Source: Bacteriovorax sp. BSW11_IV (GTDB lineage Bacteria > Bdellovibrionota > Bacteriovoracia > Bacteriovoracales > Bacteriovoracaceae). From it: 64,000 nt of DNA. Positions 25,182 to 34,987 of this stretch are shown one piece after another. The notes beneath the pieces are model-generated. The model was not told where the DNA came from and searched no databases. It saw only the letters and a program-made list of their open reading frames with translations. The position numbers and the translations under genes were made by a program. The DNA is taken from NCBI RefSeq assembly GCF_000447755.1, contig NZ_AUNE01000036.1, positions 1-64,000 on the forward strand. Reading direction: 5' to 3'. Within the stretch, counting starts at the first letter, position 1. Every line of letters begins with the position of its first letter.

Positions 25182-26915
25182 TTAATCTTCTGTTGTCTCT
25201 TCAGCGTTAATGGCACGAACAATTTCATCGATTGATGTAATACCTGAGAACACTTTTACAAGGGCATCTTGACGCAAAGTTGTCATACCGTGTTTAACGG
25301 CAAGTTTCTTAATTGAACCAGCATCGGCCTTTTTAAGAACTAAACTTCTAATATGGTCATCGATCATAAGAAGCTCTGATACAACAGTCATTCCCTCGTA
25401 GCCCTTGTAGTCACATTTTGGACAGCCTTTCGCATTAAAAATTGTGGCATCAGGTGGAATGTTATTCACTCTCAAAAGTTCTTTATCAATATCAGTAGGT
25501 GAATGCGGCTCTTTACAATGAGAGCACAGGGTTCTAATCAAACGCTGAGCGAGTACGGCGGCCAATGAAGAGGCGATCAAGAAGGGTTGAACGCCCATGT
25601 CGATCAAACGTCCTGGTGCCGAAGCTGCATCGTTGGTGTGAATAGTGGAGAGTACAAAGTGACCTGTAAGAGATGCTTGGACCGCCATTTCTGCAGTTTC
25701 AAGGTCACGGGTTTCCCCAACCATGATGACATCAGGGTTTTGGCGAAGAATTGAACGTAAGGCGCGAGCAAAACTCAGGTCAATTTTTGAATTTACTTGA
25801 ATTTGTGAAATACCATGAATTTCATACTCGACAGGATCTTCAACTGTGATGATCATTCTATCGGGTTGGTTGATTCTCTCAAGCATTGCAAATAGGGTGG
25901 TTGTCTTACCGTGACCAGTTGGACCAGAGACGTAAACTACACCGTGCTTTCTTTGTGTCAGTTCTTTAAGATCGTTAAGAATTTTTCCATGAAAACCAAG
26001 TGACTCAAGATTTAGAATTTTATTATCTTTTTCAAGAATCCTCATTACAATACGCTCTCCGTGCTGTACTGGTACAGTTGAAAGACGTATATCGATATCT
26101 TTACCGGCCATTTTGATTGGAATACGACCATCTTGAGGGAGCCTTTTCTCAGCAATATCAAGTTTTGCCATAACTTTAATACGAGAGGCCACTGCTGATT
26201 GAGTCTTAAGAGGCTGGCGTAGAATTTCAGTCATAACTCTGTTGATACGAAAGCGATAAACCGATTCCTTTTCATAGGGCTCGATGTGAATATCTGTGGC
26301 GCGCTCTTTTACTGCTCTAAAAATAATAGAGTTCACAAAACGAATAACTGGGGCCTCATCAGCTCCAGCATCAAGGATATCAATAGGTCCATCAAGATCG
26401 AAGTTTTCTTCAAACTCATCTTCTAAAGAGGCCACAAGGTTTTTATTGGCCTTCTCATAAACGCGGTTGATGGCATCGTTTACCTTCAAAGGAGAAGAAA
26501 CGATAATTTTGATTTCTTTTTTAAAGATTTCTCTTAAATCATTAATCGCATCAAATTTAAAAGGATCAGTCATAACTACAGAAACACTTGTATTGGTTTC
26601 TAGTATAGGAATGATCTCATTTTGTTTTGCATAATTAATGGGGATTTTATTTGTAATCTCTGGATTGATATCATCAATCTTGATATCTGTTACATAGGGA
26701 ATTTCAACTTGATGACAAATAACTTTGATAATGTCGTGAGGGTGAATGTAATTCTTTTTCAAAAGAATTTCACCCACCATCATGCCCGTTTCTTCTTGAA
26801 GTTCTAAGGCCTCATGTAATTGGTCTTCGGTTAGCGAAGTATGCTTAAGGAGAAGCTGTCCAATCTTCTCCTTATGAAATTCAACTTTTTCTAAGATATT
26901 TTCATGTATCTTCAA
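25182..26915 (-). CDS. gspE: Type II secretion ATPase GspE
   Basis: The 577-residue cytoplasmic ATPase has an N1E/MshEN-type N-terminal domain, an Asp-box region, Walker A GPTGHGKTTT (about 330; the usual Ser is His here), HILR-like SILRQNPDVIMVGETRD, and a His-box LTGHFVLSTIHTNDA. A tetracysteine zinc element (CSHCKEP near 460 and CPKCDYKGYEG near 500) follows. It powers pseudopilus assembly through GspF and GspL. The start is TTG 26915 with AGAGG about five bases upstream on the minus strand; no upstream ATG exists in frame. Confidence 0.95.
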   Translation of the reverse strand: MKIHENILEKVEFHKEKIGQLLLKHTSLTEDQLHEALELQEETGMMVGEILLKKNYIHPHDIIKVICHQVEIPYVTDIKIDDINPEITNKIPINYAKQNEIIPILETNTSVSVVMTDPFKFDAINDLREIFKKEIKIIVSSPLKVNDAINRVYEKANKNLVASLEDEFEENFDLDGPIDILDAGADEAPVIRFVNSIIFRAVKERATDIHIEPYEKESVYRFRINRVMTEILRQPLKTQSAVASRIKVMAKLDIAEKRLPQDGRIPIKMAGKDIDIRLSTVPVQHGERIVMRILEKDNKILNLESLGFHGKILNDLKELTQRKHGVVYVSGPTGHGKTTTLFAMLERINQPDRMIITVEDPVEYEIHGISQIQVNSKIDLSFARALRSILRQNPDVIMVGETRDLETAEMAVQASLTGHFVLSTIHTNDAASAPGRLIDMGVQPFLIASSLAAVLAQRLIRTLCSHCKEPHSPTDIDKELLRVNNIPPDATIFNAKGCPKCDYKGYEGMTVVSELLMIDDHIRSLVLKKADAGSIKKLAVKHGMTTLRQDALVKVFSGITSIDEIVRAINAEETTED

Positions 26916-26927
26916 TGGAACCTCTTA

Positions 26928-29267
26928 TTACTTTTTAACAGCGGCCTGTTTTCTTGAAATCTCTTGCTCAATTGCCTTATAGTCTGGCACTTGATAACCA
27001 TTTTCACCTAGATCGTTCATTTCATCAGAGCGGATACCATCGTTATCTTGGTTTTGATTTCTAAATTGTTCACCCTCTGTTTTGTCATATAGAGGACCTT
27101 CTTTTTGTTTTTTGGCCTTTTCATAAAGTCCTTTAACAGTTGTTCCAAATGGATCATCCTCACCATAGGCTTCTTTCATGTGGTGGTGACGACGATTAAG
27201 CACGTCTTGAACGTTATCAGCAGCACCGTAGTAACTTGAGACAATTCTTGGAGTTAAGAAGAAAGTCATATTAACTTTTTCTACACGCTTATCGTAGTTT
27301 CTAAATAGCCAACCAAGAACAGGAACATCACCTAATAGTGGAACTTTACTTTCTGTTTCGGTTTCTTTGTCACGCATTAAACCTGACATAGCAATTGTAT
27401 CTCTATCTCTAACAACAACGCTTGTGACAGCTTTTCTTGTTGTTGTCGCCACACCTTCAGACTTTAAACCATCTGGTAGAGGACGATTAGAGAAGTCATC
27501 AATTTGTTGATCAATTTTCATTGTGATAACACGAGTCGCTTTATTGATCTGTGGCGTGATCTTAAGTGTTAGAGCAACTTTTTGTTGTTTAATTGAAACA
27601 GATGTAGATCCATTTGCAGCATTTGTTCTTTCTGGAGTAGGGATCGTTTCACCAACTTCGAAGACACCTTCTGTATTATCAAGAACCATTAGGGCAGGAG
27701 TTGCTAAGATATTGGCATTACCATTTGTGGCCACGGCACGAATAAGACCATTAATTGTGTCAATCTTAACATCTTGTCCATTAACTTGAGTCGTTACAGT
27801 ACTTCCTAAACCACCACCAATAAATAGACCACCAAGGCTTGTGAATTGGTTTCCAATAAGGTTGATTAAGTCTTGTGAACCACCAAGGAATCCCGCTCTA
27901 TCTGCGCCACCTTTACCGTAAGCTCCGAAGATATTAACTCCGTAACCTTTGTTTTTCGCAATATTTGTTTCCATGATCATCCCTTCAACAAATACCTGTT
28001 CACTAGGGATGTCGAGCTTCTTGATAACCTCTTTTATGATTAGGTAATCTGTTGGAGAGGCAGTTACAACAAGAGCGTTGTTATCTTTATCTGAAGTGAT
28101 TTTAACATCATTAGAAAAGAGTGAAGAACCATCATTTCCAGCATTAGGCAGAGTGAAGCGAGATGTTTTCTTTTGATTAGATTGTACGTTTGATACTAAA
28201 GATGAAAGAGTTTTAGAGATGGCCTCTGAGCTCTTGTGGTTCAAGTAATAAACGTGAATTTGACCAGAGTTTGAAGAAATCGTCTTTTGGTCAAGTTTAT
28301 CAATTAGTACTTTAAGTTGTTTTGCTTCATCTTCTGTCGCCATGGCGATAATTGAGTTCGTTCTTGTTTCAGCAGTTAACTTGATATCTGAAATTGATCT
28401 TGTGCCGGTAGAGCTTGATCTGATTCTTGTATTTTTTGCATTTCCACCACCCTTTAGAATAGAGTCGAGTAGTTTTGCAATCTCTTGAGCAGATGAGTTT
28501 TTAACTGGGATGATTTGAAGAGATTCATCGTGTCCTGGAACGTCAATAAATCTAATTAGTCTTACGAGACGATTAATATTTGTACCTGAATCTTGAATGA
28601 TAATTGTGTTTGTTTGCTTGATTTCAATGATACGACCATAACGTGACATAAATGGTCTAAACGATCTTGACACCTCTGAAGCAGAAATATTTTTGATTGG
28701 GATGATTTTCATCGCAAAGTTTTCTGTGTCAGGAGTGTACTCACCAGTATAAATATTTGTTGGCGTGTAGCGAATTTCTCTTGTTTGTACGATCTTGTAA
28801 AAGGCACCAGATTTTACAAGAGTGTAACCTTTCATATTAAGAGCTGTAAGGTAGGCCTTCCAAGCATCTCCAACAGTAATAGGTTGTGGAGCACTGATTG
28901 AAACTTTTCCTTTCAGGTCCTTATCCATAATAAGGTTGATTCCTGTAAGCTTTTGCATGTGCTTTGTAAGATCTTCAAGTGAAGTATCATCAAATTCAAA
29001 AGTTGTAATAACTTCTGGACCAAATGCTGTTTCAGGATTGAGGTTAACGTATTTATTATCCTTCGCAGGAAGATTGCCCGTTAATTCAGCTTGATCGCGT
29101 CCAAAGGCATCATTCGATTCCTCTAGTTTGCCGGCCGGTTTACTTGCTTCAGCATTGTACTGAGTGGCCGACTTGTATTTGTCAAAATTCTGTCCGTGGG
29201 CATACGGTGCAGCAAGCGCCAAGGCCAGAGTTAGGGGAGTCGATAAAGTAATGAATGTCCTTTTCAT
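26928..29267 (-). CDS. gspD: Type II secretion outer-membrane secretin GspD
   Basis: The 779-residue protein begins with a signal peptide (MKRTFITLSTPLTLALALAAPYAHG), then the N0 domain (FEFDDTSLEDLTKHMQKLTG), three KH-like N domains (MKIIPIKNISASEVS, SLQIIPVKNSSAQEIAKLLDS, IHVYYLNHKSSEAISKTLSS) and the secretin core ending VPLLGDVPVLGWLFRN and FFLTPRIV. An extra C-terminal about 80-residue charged tail may be the S-domain or pilotin-binding part. It forms the outer-membrane gate. The Shine-Dalgarno is AAGGAT. It lies 24 bp after gspC. Confidence 0.95.
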   Translation of the reverse strand: MKRTFITLSTPLTLALALAAPYAHGQNFDKYKSATQYNAEASKPAGKLEESNDAFGRDQAELTGNLPAKDNKYVNLNPETAFGPEVITTFEFDDTSLEDLTKHMQKLTGINLIMDKDLKGKVSISAPQPITVGDAWKAYLTALNMKGYTLVKSGAFYKIVQTREIRYTPTNIYTGEYTPDTENFAMKIIPIKNISASEVSRSFRPFMSRYGRIIEIKQTNTIIIQDSGTNINRLVRLIRFIDVPGHDESLQIIPVKNSSAQEIAKLLDSILKGGGNAKNTRIRSSSTGTRSISDIKLTAETRTNSIIAMATEDEAKQLKVLIDKLDQKTISSNSGQIHVYYLNHKSSEAISKTLSSLVSNVQSNQKKTSRFTLPNAGNDGSSLFSNDVKITSDKDNNALVVTASPTDYLIIKEVIKKLDIPSEQVFVEGMIMETNIAKNKGYGVNIFGAYGKGGADRAGFLGGSQDLINLIGNQFTSLGGLFIGGGLGSTVTTQVNGQDVKIDTINGLIRAVATNGNANILATPALMVLDNTEGVFEVGETIPTPERTNAANGSTSVSIKQQKVALTLKITPQINKATRVITMKIDQQIDDFSNRPLPDGLKSEGVATTTRKAVTSVVVRDRDTIAMSGLMRDKETETESKVPLLGDVPVLGWLFRNYDKRVEKVNMTFFLTPRIVSSYYGAADNVQDVLNRRHHHMKEAYGEDDPFGTTVKGLYEKAKKQKEGPLYDKTEGEQFRNQNQDNDGIRSDEMNDLGENGYQVPDYKAIEQEISRKQAAVKK

Positions 29268-29291
29268 GCAGTCACGATCCTTCGTATTTTA

Positions 29292-30848
29292 TTATTCAAA
29301 ATTATAGTTAAACGTTTGCTCTGCTCCATCTCTTTGAATTGAGATTTCGTATGAGTCATTATTTTTAAGTTGGCCAAACAGGGCCATAAGTTCATTGATA
29401 TTATTGTATTTCTTACCGTTAATACTGTTGATAATATCTCCGTTTTGAACGTTAAACTGCGAAAAGAAGCTACCAGGTTGAACTTCAACCATTTTGAAGG
29501 ATAGTGTTCCATCTGCATTTTTAATCGGAATCGCACGGGCCTGTGTCAGGATATCGCCAATATTCTGTAACATTTTGTCACGGAAGCTCTTTTTGATCTT
29601 AAAGTTATTTCCATCCTGCACAATATCTTTATTTTTCGTTTGTGGCAGAAGGGCCTTGCCTTTATTTTCACTAACCCACTTAATAGGGTTCTTTACAGGA
29701 ACTTCTTTCTTTCCATCCATGTCAATGAATTCACATTCACCACTTTGTAAATTCTTTACAATGACTTGTCCACTTTTGATGCGGCCAACTTCAGCAAGTC
29801 CATTAACTTTTTCACCCTCACGCATATTGACAAGTTTTCCACGTGATTGAACAGCGGCAATTGATTTAACAGAATCTTGCAAAACAATTGTGTTTAGCAG
29901 CTTTATAGGAAGTGAACTCTTGTTATTTGATTGGTGACAGACAAGGTTCTTATCAATATTTTTTGGACCTTCACGCTTAGGAAGATTTTCTTCATTAAGC
30001 TTGATGTTAAAAGGGTTCGACTTTCTTATACTGGCCACTTCATTGCGCCAGTTTGGAAGGGCACTAGAATTTGCAGCTACTACAGACTTACTTTTTTTAG
30101 GAGTAAGTTTTTTCTCTAAGAATTGTGCACTCAAGCTACCACATACATATGAGGCTACAATTATACTAGAAGCAATAAAAGACTTGTGAATCAGTGGGCG
30201 AGCTTCACCAGAGAAGATATATCTCATAACATCTTCAGCGCTCATCTCTTTTAAAGAAAAAGTTTTTGTAGAAGTAGGTGCCTTTTCTTCAGAGGAATCT
30301 GTTGAATGATCTTTTTTTGCAAAGCGAGAGAAAAAACCACTCTTTTTTGGTTCTTCCTCTTCGACTGATGAGAGGACAAAACTGTCATCGGCTTCATCAG
30401 AAGATGTGTCGTCGTTTTCTCCATAGTTCACAGCCTCTTCTTCACGAGCTTTTGCTAAAACATCATTTATAGAGGGAATTTCTTCTTCTTCGTATTCTGG
30501 TGAGAACTCAGGAAGTTCTCCGTTGTCACCTTCGCGCAGTTGGGCAAGGGCACGATCAATATCTTCATCCGAGGGAGCATCTGCTAGGAGAGACTCATCA
30601 ATTTCATCTTCGTCTAATACGTATTCCTCATCCTCATCATCTCTATCTTCTAGAGTGCGCACAGCGATTTCTGCAGTGCTATCTTCACTGGGTTCAAACT
30701 CTTCTTCTTGATCTTCAGACTCATCTTCTAATTCGTATTCAACATCTTCATCAGTCTCATCTTCTTCTGAATACTCTTCGAGGTCGTCAGTATATTCATC
30801 TGATTGATCTTTTTTTAATTTCTTTTTCAGCTTATCTAAAAACTTCAA
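29292..30848 (-). CDS. gspC: Type II secretion protein GspC with long acidic cytoplasmic region
   Basis: The C-terminal half is a normal GspC: one transmembrane segment at about 220-242 (SFIASSIIVASYVCGSLS), a homology region (LLNTIVLQDSVKSIAAV, GEKVNGLAEVGRIKSGQVIV) and a PDZ domain at the end (FSQFNVQNGDIINSINGKK). It links the inner-membrane platform to GspD. The first 219 residues, on the cytoplasmic side, are extraordinarily Asp/Glu-rich; typical GspC has a short N-terminus and about 270-300 residues in total, against 518 here. The start is TTG 30848 with AAAGGG upstream. As the first gene of the operon it probably follows the operon promoter at about 30850-30960. Confidence 0.85.
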   Translation of the reverse strand: MKFLDKLKKKLKKDQSDEYTDDLEEYSEEDETDEDVEYELEDESEDQEEEFEPSEDSTAEIAVRTLEDRDDEDEEYVLDEDEIDESLLADAPSDEDIDRALAQLREGDNGELPEFSPEYEEEEIPSINDVLAKAREEEAVNYGENDDTSSDEADDSFVLSSVEEEEPKKSGFFSRFAKKDHSTDSSEEKAPTSTKTFSLKEMSAEDVMRYIFSGEARPLIHKSFIASSIIVASYVCGSLSAQFLEKKLTPKKSKSVVAANSSALPNWRNEVASIRKSNPFNIKLNEENLPKREGPKNIDKNLVCHQSNNKSSLPIKLLNTIVLQDSVKSIAAVQSRGKLVNMREGEKVNGLAEVGRIKSGQVIVKNLQSGECEFIDMDGKKEVPVKNPIKWVSENKGKALLPQTKNKDIVQDGNNFKIKKSFRDKMLQNIGDILTQARAIPIKNADGTLSFKMVEVQPGSFFSQFNVQNGDIINSINGKKYNNINELMALFGQLKNNDSYEISIQRDGAEQTFNYNFE

Positions 30849-30913
30849 TCTTGACCCTTTCGTTTTTGAAGAAAAATACTTTGTTTATCTTTAAGACATA
30901 TATTTTATTTTAA

Positions 30914-30926
30914 GCCACTTAGTGGC
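30914..30926. promoter_or_regulatory. 13-bp palindrome between gspC and the acyl-CoA dehydrogenase gene
   Basis: GCCACT-T-AGTGGC is a perfect 6-bp inverted repeat in the 221-bp divergent region, 66 bp from the gspC start. It could be an operator for the T2SS operon. No regulator is identified and the same sequence was not seen elsewhere in the window. Confidence 0.35.
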
Positions 30927-31005
30927 ATTGCTTCAAGGGGAAATTGTCGGGGAAAATTTGACACTTTTATTACTGACTGCATTTGTCAGGAAATATTGTT
31001 TTTAT

Positions 31006-31033
31006 TTGCAAGTGATAAGAGTGGGTTTATCAT
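31006..31033 (+). promoter_or_regulatory. Possible sigma-70 promoter of the acyl-CoA dehydrogenase gene
   Basis: TTGCAA (31006-31011) and TATCAT (31028-31033) are separated by 16 bases and lie about 37 bases before the start codon at 31070. Both boxes deviate from consensus. Confidence 0.35.
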
Positions 31034-31069
31034 AGAATAAATTCAACTTAATTAAACTAAGGATAGATT

Positions 31070-32836
31070 ATGTCTGACAAAAACAATCAAGCACTAGATT
31101 CTGTGGTTGGTTCACTTTTTTATGGGGAAGTCGATGAAAAGGCCATCTTCCCATTTCCTCATTTTACAGAGGACCAAGTTGAAATGGCCAAAGAGATGAC
31201 TAATGCTGTGGCCAAGTTTGGTGAAGATAATATTGATGGCGAAAAATTTGATCACGAGGCCGAAATTCCAAAAGAAGTTATTCAAGGCCTAGCTGAATTG
31301 GGACTATGTGGTCTTGCCGTTTCTGAAGAGTACGGTGGTATGGCCCTTGATTACTCTTTATACTCACGCGTTTTTGCGGAAGTTGCGTCAATTGATGGCT
31401 CAACAGCAACAATGCTTGGTGCACACCAGTCAATTGGTTATAGAGCACTATTAAACGAAGGTAATGAAGAACAAAAAGCAAAATGGTTGCCTCTTTTAGC
31501 AAGCGGTGAAAAAATCGCTGCCTTTTGTTTAACTGAGCCAGGTTCAGGTTCTGATGCCTATTCAATTAAAACTAAGGCCGTAGACAATAAAGATGGGACT
31601 TTTACAATCACAGGTCAAAAACTGTGGATTACAAATGCTGGAACAGCAGAGTTCTATTCAGTTTTTTGTAAAACAGACCATGAAGTAAACGGCGAAATCA
31701 AAGAAAAGATTTCATGTTTTATCGTAGAAAAGAGTATGGAAGGTGTTTCTTTTGGTGAAAAAGAAAATAAAATGGGGATTCGCGCTTCTGAAACAAGAGC
31801 AGTTTACTTCGACAAAGTCGTTGTTCCTGCATCCAATATGCTAGGTGAGCCAGGAAAAGGCTTCAAGATTGCTATGAATGTTCTAAATAGTGGTCGTCTT
31901 TCACTCGGAGCTGGTTGTGTTGGTGGGATGAAAACAATTTTAAAATTGGCCACGGAGCACGCTAAAGGGCGTAAGCAATTTGGTAAATCAATTGCTGAGT
32001 TTGGTATCATTCAAGATAAGCTCGCTTTCATGGCGGCCCGTTGTTATGCGACTGAGTCAATTGTTTATATGACTACTGGTAATATGTGCAAAGGTCTTAA
32101 TGACTATTTCTTAGAAACTGCCGTTTGTAAGATTTATGGATCGGAATCTCTATGGAGTGTAGTTGATACTGGGATGCAAATTGCAGCTGGTAACGGTTAT
32201 ATGAAAGAGTATCCTTATGAAAGAATTATGCGAGATTCAAGAATCAATCTTATTTTCGAAGGAACAAATGAGATCCTTAGATGTTTTATCGCACTTTCAG
32301 GTATGAAAGGACCTGCAGATGGATTGAAAGAGCTAGGAAAAGTTTCTGATGTATCTAAAGCAATGCAAGATCCAATCAAGTCTCTTGGTGTGTTAACTGA
32401 CTTTGCTAAAAAAAGAGTTTCTAGAATCATGTCTAAGACTCTTACAAGAGTTCACCCTGAACTTGAATCATATGCATCACATTTCTCAGGAATGTTAGGT
32501 GGTTTTGCAAATCAAGTTGAAAACACTCTTATCAAGCACGGTAAGAAAATCGTTGATAGAGAACTTCCACAACAAAGAATTGCTGACATGGCCATCAATC
32601 TATATGTGATGATTGCTGTAATGTCTCGTACAACTGCAATTTTAGAAAAATCAGATGTTTCTCAAGATAAAAAAGATTACGTTCTTTCACTTGCTAAGAT
32701 TTCACTTAATGAGTCTCGCAAGAACTTTGTTAAAAACTTGAAAGCAATGAATAGTAATACAGATAAAGACGTTGAACTTGTAAGCAAAAGTGTTTGTGAG
32801 TACGACGGTTATGGATTAGATATCATTGATTTCTAA
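31070..32836 (+). CDS. Acyl-CoA dehydrogenase
   Basis: This FAD enzyme oxidises acyl-CoA to enoyl-CoA in fatty-acid beta-oxidation. The 588 residues contain the N-terminal helical domain, the middle domain with [12 protein letters not shown] and [13 protein letters not shown], and the C-terminal helical domain with the FAD/substrate segments [19 protein letters not shown] and [10 protein letters not shown]. The length, with an extra C-terminal domain of about 170 residues, resembles the VLCAD/ACAD9 group, suggesting long-chain substrates. AAGGAT precedes the ATG. Its 3' end overlaps the next gene by 11 bp. No other beta-oxidation gene lies in the window. Confidence 0.93.
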   Translation: MSDKNNQALDSVVGSLFYGEVDEKAIFPFPHFTEDQVEMAKEMTNAVAKFGEDNIDGEKFDHEAEIPKEVIQGLAELGLCGLAVSEEYGGMALDYSLYSRVFAEVASIDGSTATMLGAHQSIGYRALLNEGNEEQKAKWLPLLASGEKIAAFCLTEPGSGSDAYSIKTKAVDNKDGTFTITGQKLWITNAGTAEFYSVFCKTDHEVNGEIKEKISCFIVEKSMEGVSFGEKENKMGIRASETRAVYFDKVVVPASNMLGEPGKGFKIAMNVLNSGRLSLGAGCVGGMKTILKLATEHAKGRKQFGKSIAEFGIIQDKLAFMAARCYATESIVYMTTGNMCKGLNDYFLETAVCKIYGSESLWSVVDTGMQIAAGNGYMKEYPYERIMRDSRINLIFEGTNEILRCFIALSGMKGPADGLKELGKVSDVSKAMQDPIKSLGVLTDFAKKRVSRIMSKTLTRVHPELESYASHFSGMLGGFANQVENTLIKHGKKIVDRELPQQRIADMAINLYVMIAVMSRTTAILEKSDVSQDKKDYVLSLAKISLNESRKNFVKNLKAMNSNTDKDVELVSKSVCEYDGYGLDIIDF

Positions 32837-34589
32837 AAATAAAGCATCCACATTTGTTCTTCTTATGTCTCTAGCGCTTGTGCAAAGTTCTTGCTCAAGT
32901 GCTAGAAACTTTTTTCGTAAGAAGAAGGAAAATAAAACAGTTGCGAAGAAGATCGTAAACTACGGTCCAAGTTCAACTAAAGACGCTGTTTTTGTGGATA
33001 TGGCAAAAGAGCTGGGCCTAGGTTCTGTTAAGGCCTATCATATTTATGCCGTAGATTTTGATAGTGATGGCGCCACAGATCTCGTTGTACTTCCTGACTA
33101 TTATTCGGTTCCAAGATTTTTTAAATTCGATAAAAAGCTTAAAAAATTCAGTGAAGTGACCTCTCCTTTACCTGAAGGGGTGAGAGCATCTTATTTGGCC
33201 TTTTTTGATTATAACAAAGATGGAGTGTACGACATTCTTATCGGCGTTCTTAATCAAAAAACAGAACTCACGCCTAGACCACTTCGTCTCTTTAGAGGCC
33301 AGCTAGGGTCTTTGGGAATAACATATTCCGAAGTCGTTAAACCCATTGACCGTTCAAAAGTTAATCCAACGGCATCGATTGCCTTATTGGATTATGATTT
33401 AGATGGCACACTTGACTTTTATGAAGGCAATTGGGTCAATTTAAGTGTGGACCCACCTGTTCTTGTCCCAGATCGATTATTCAAAGGTGACCAGAAAATT
33501 ATTAAAGAGGTGAGTTATCTTTTAAAAGATGAACACGAATACTCACGTGACACTGAGACCTACCCAAAGGCGACACCAACTTTTGGTGTTGGAACTTGTG
33601 ATATTGATGGCAACGGCTATCCCGATTTGATGGTTTCAAATTCAGGGGGCTATCCTAATAAGTTATGGCTTAATCTTTATGATCAAAAAAATAAAGATCG
33701 CATTTTCATCGACTACGCAAAAGAAAGTGGTTTTGCTCAAGATGGTATTGGTGATTTAAAGCTACTTGGCGCAGGGAATAGTTTCTTTGCCACATGCACG
33801 GACTATAATAATGACGGCATTATGGATGTGCTCACGGGTGAACTTACTTTAAATATTGATTCGGAAGAGCGTGACCGCTCAAGTATTCTCACGGGATCTA
33901 CTTTTGATTTTCCTCCAAAATTTATTCGTAGTGAATATTATATGAGTGACGGAACTCTCAATTGGAATCAAGGCGACAAAAGGGCCGTCTGGACTGATTT
34001 TAATAACGATGGCCTCATTGATGTTGTTGTTGAAAATTCAGATTTTCCACCCCATTCAAGACTTATTCTTTTTGAACAAGAAAATGATCACGCCTTCACT
34101 GATATTGGAAAACGTAAAGGTATAGATATCGCGAACCCTTCTGGTGTTGTGGTGATGGATGTTAATCAAGATGGACTCATGGACATTATTGTTGGCCAAT
34201 CGAGTATTAGAGCACCAGATCTCGAGCCTAAGCTCTATGTTTTCATAAATCATACAAAGACCACGGGCAAAGGTTTACGCTTTTATTTAAGAGGGAAAAA
34301 GGCCAATTTACATGGTCTCGGTGCAACGGTTGAAGTTATTTCACGCGATAAAAATCAAAAAAGATGGGTTGAATATCTCAACGGACCTCTCCCTTCCCAA
34401 AATGAAGAGGGGCTTCATTTTGGACTTTCACAAGACGATCAAATCCTCGAAGTGAAAGTGACATGGCCTTTTGCGATTAAAGGTAAACCTCTTGTTAAAA
34501 CTTATAAGCTTCCAGGTAAACTTGGGAAATTTTCAGAGTTTACCCTTTACGATGATGGCAATGTCGTAAAGGGCAAAAAGATTAAATAG
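32826..34589 (+). CDS. FG-GAP/VCBS repeat protein with ASPIC/UnbV-like C-terminus
   Basis: The 587-residue exported protein has a hydrophobic leader ending VQSSC, a loose lipobox (Gln at -3), so it may be a lipoprotein. At least seven calcium-type repeats follow, each with a D-x-D/N-x-D-G-x-x-D core: DFDSDGATD, DYNKDGVYD, DYDLDGTLD, DIDGNGYPD, DYNNDGIMD, DFNNDGLID, DVNQDGLMD. These build an integrin-like beta-propeller. The C-terminus (LRGKKANLHGLGATVEV, WVEYLNGPLPSQNEEGLHFGL) matches the ASPIC/UnbV domain. The start is TTG 32826, inside the end of the dehydrogenase gene. The ligand is unknown; a surface adhesion role is plausible. Confidence 0.85.
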   Translation: MISKNKASTFVLLMSLALVQSSCSSARNFFRKKKENKTVAKKIVNYGPSSTKDAVFVDMAKELGLGSVKAYHIYAVDFDSDGATDLVVLPDYYSVPRFFKFDKKLKKFSEVTSPLPEGVRASYLAFFDYNKDGVYDILIGVLNQKTELTPRPLRLFRGQLGSLGITYSEVVKPIDRSKVNPTASIALLDYDLDGTLDFYEGNWVNLSVDPPVLVPDRLFKGDQKIIKEVSYLLKDEHEYSRDTETYPKATPTFGVGTCDIDGNGYPDLMVSNSGGYPNKLWLNLYDQKNKDRIFIDYAKESGFAQDGIGDLKLLGAGNSFFATCTDYNNDGIMDVLTGELTLNIDSEERDRSSILTGSTFDFPPKFIRSEYYMSDGTLNWNQGDKRAVWTDFNNDGLIDVVVENSDFPPHSRLILFEQENDHAFTDIGKRKGIDIANPSGVVVMDVNQDGLMDIIVGQSSIRAPDLEPKLYVFINHTKTTGKGLRFYLRGKKANLHGLGATVEVISRDKNQKRWVEYLNGPLPSQNEEGLHFGLSQDDQILEVKVTWPFAIKGKPLVKTYKLPGKLGKFSEFTLYDDGNVVKGKKIK

Positions 34590-34980
34590 TCACACTCAAT
34601 TTGTGCTCGATCATTTTATGTATTCTGTCAAAATCAACAGGCTTCTCGAAAAAATCAATGACATTATTCTTTTTCATTTGTTCCTGATAAGAAGATGCGT
34701 CATACGCGCTTGAAAGGTAGAGATCAATATAAGGGAAATCTTTACGGATTCTTTTAATCAATTCAATGCCGTTCATATTGGGCATATTGATATCAGAAAC
34801 TAAAATGAGAATTTTAATTTCATCTTTCTTTTCTTGTAGAAAATCTAACAACTCATAACCTCCGGGGAAGTAATGGAGATGGGCCTTTTTATCTCGGATA
34901 AATTTTCTCAGCGCAAAAGCATAGATCGTTTCAGTTTCGGGTTCGTCATCAACCACTGCTATATTAATGGGCAACATCAT
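34582..34980 (-). CDS. Single-domain response regulator (CheY-like)
   Basis: The 132 residues are a receiver domain only: DDEP acid pair at the N-terminus, the phosphoacceptor Asp in LVSDINMPNMNGIEL, the Ser/Thr switch near YLSSAYD, and Lys in FFEKPVD. No output domain is present. It starts 7 bp after the histidine kinase gene and is most likely its partner. Its 3' end overlaps the convergent FG-GAP gene by 8 bp. Confidence 0.92.
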   Translation of the reverse strand: MMLPINIAVVDDEPETETIYAFALRKFIRDKKAHLHYFPGGYELLDFLQEKKDEIKILILVSDINMPNMNGIELIKRIRKDFPYIDLYLSSAYDASSYQEQMKKNNVIDFFEKPVDFDRIHKMIEHKLSVTI

Positions 34981-34987
34981 ACCTCCA

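Noticed and set aside
29264-29536. A 90-residue minus-strand ORF overlapping the gspC 3' end and the gspD start
   Set aside because: It is a different frame of gspC and shows no independent motif or start signal.
30500-30913. A 137-residue plus-strand ORF opposite gspC
   Set aside because: It is the antisense of the Asp/Glu-rich part of gspC and consists of His/Leu-rich low-complexity sequence; no ribosome-binding site.
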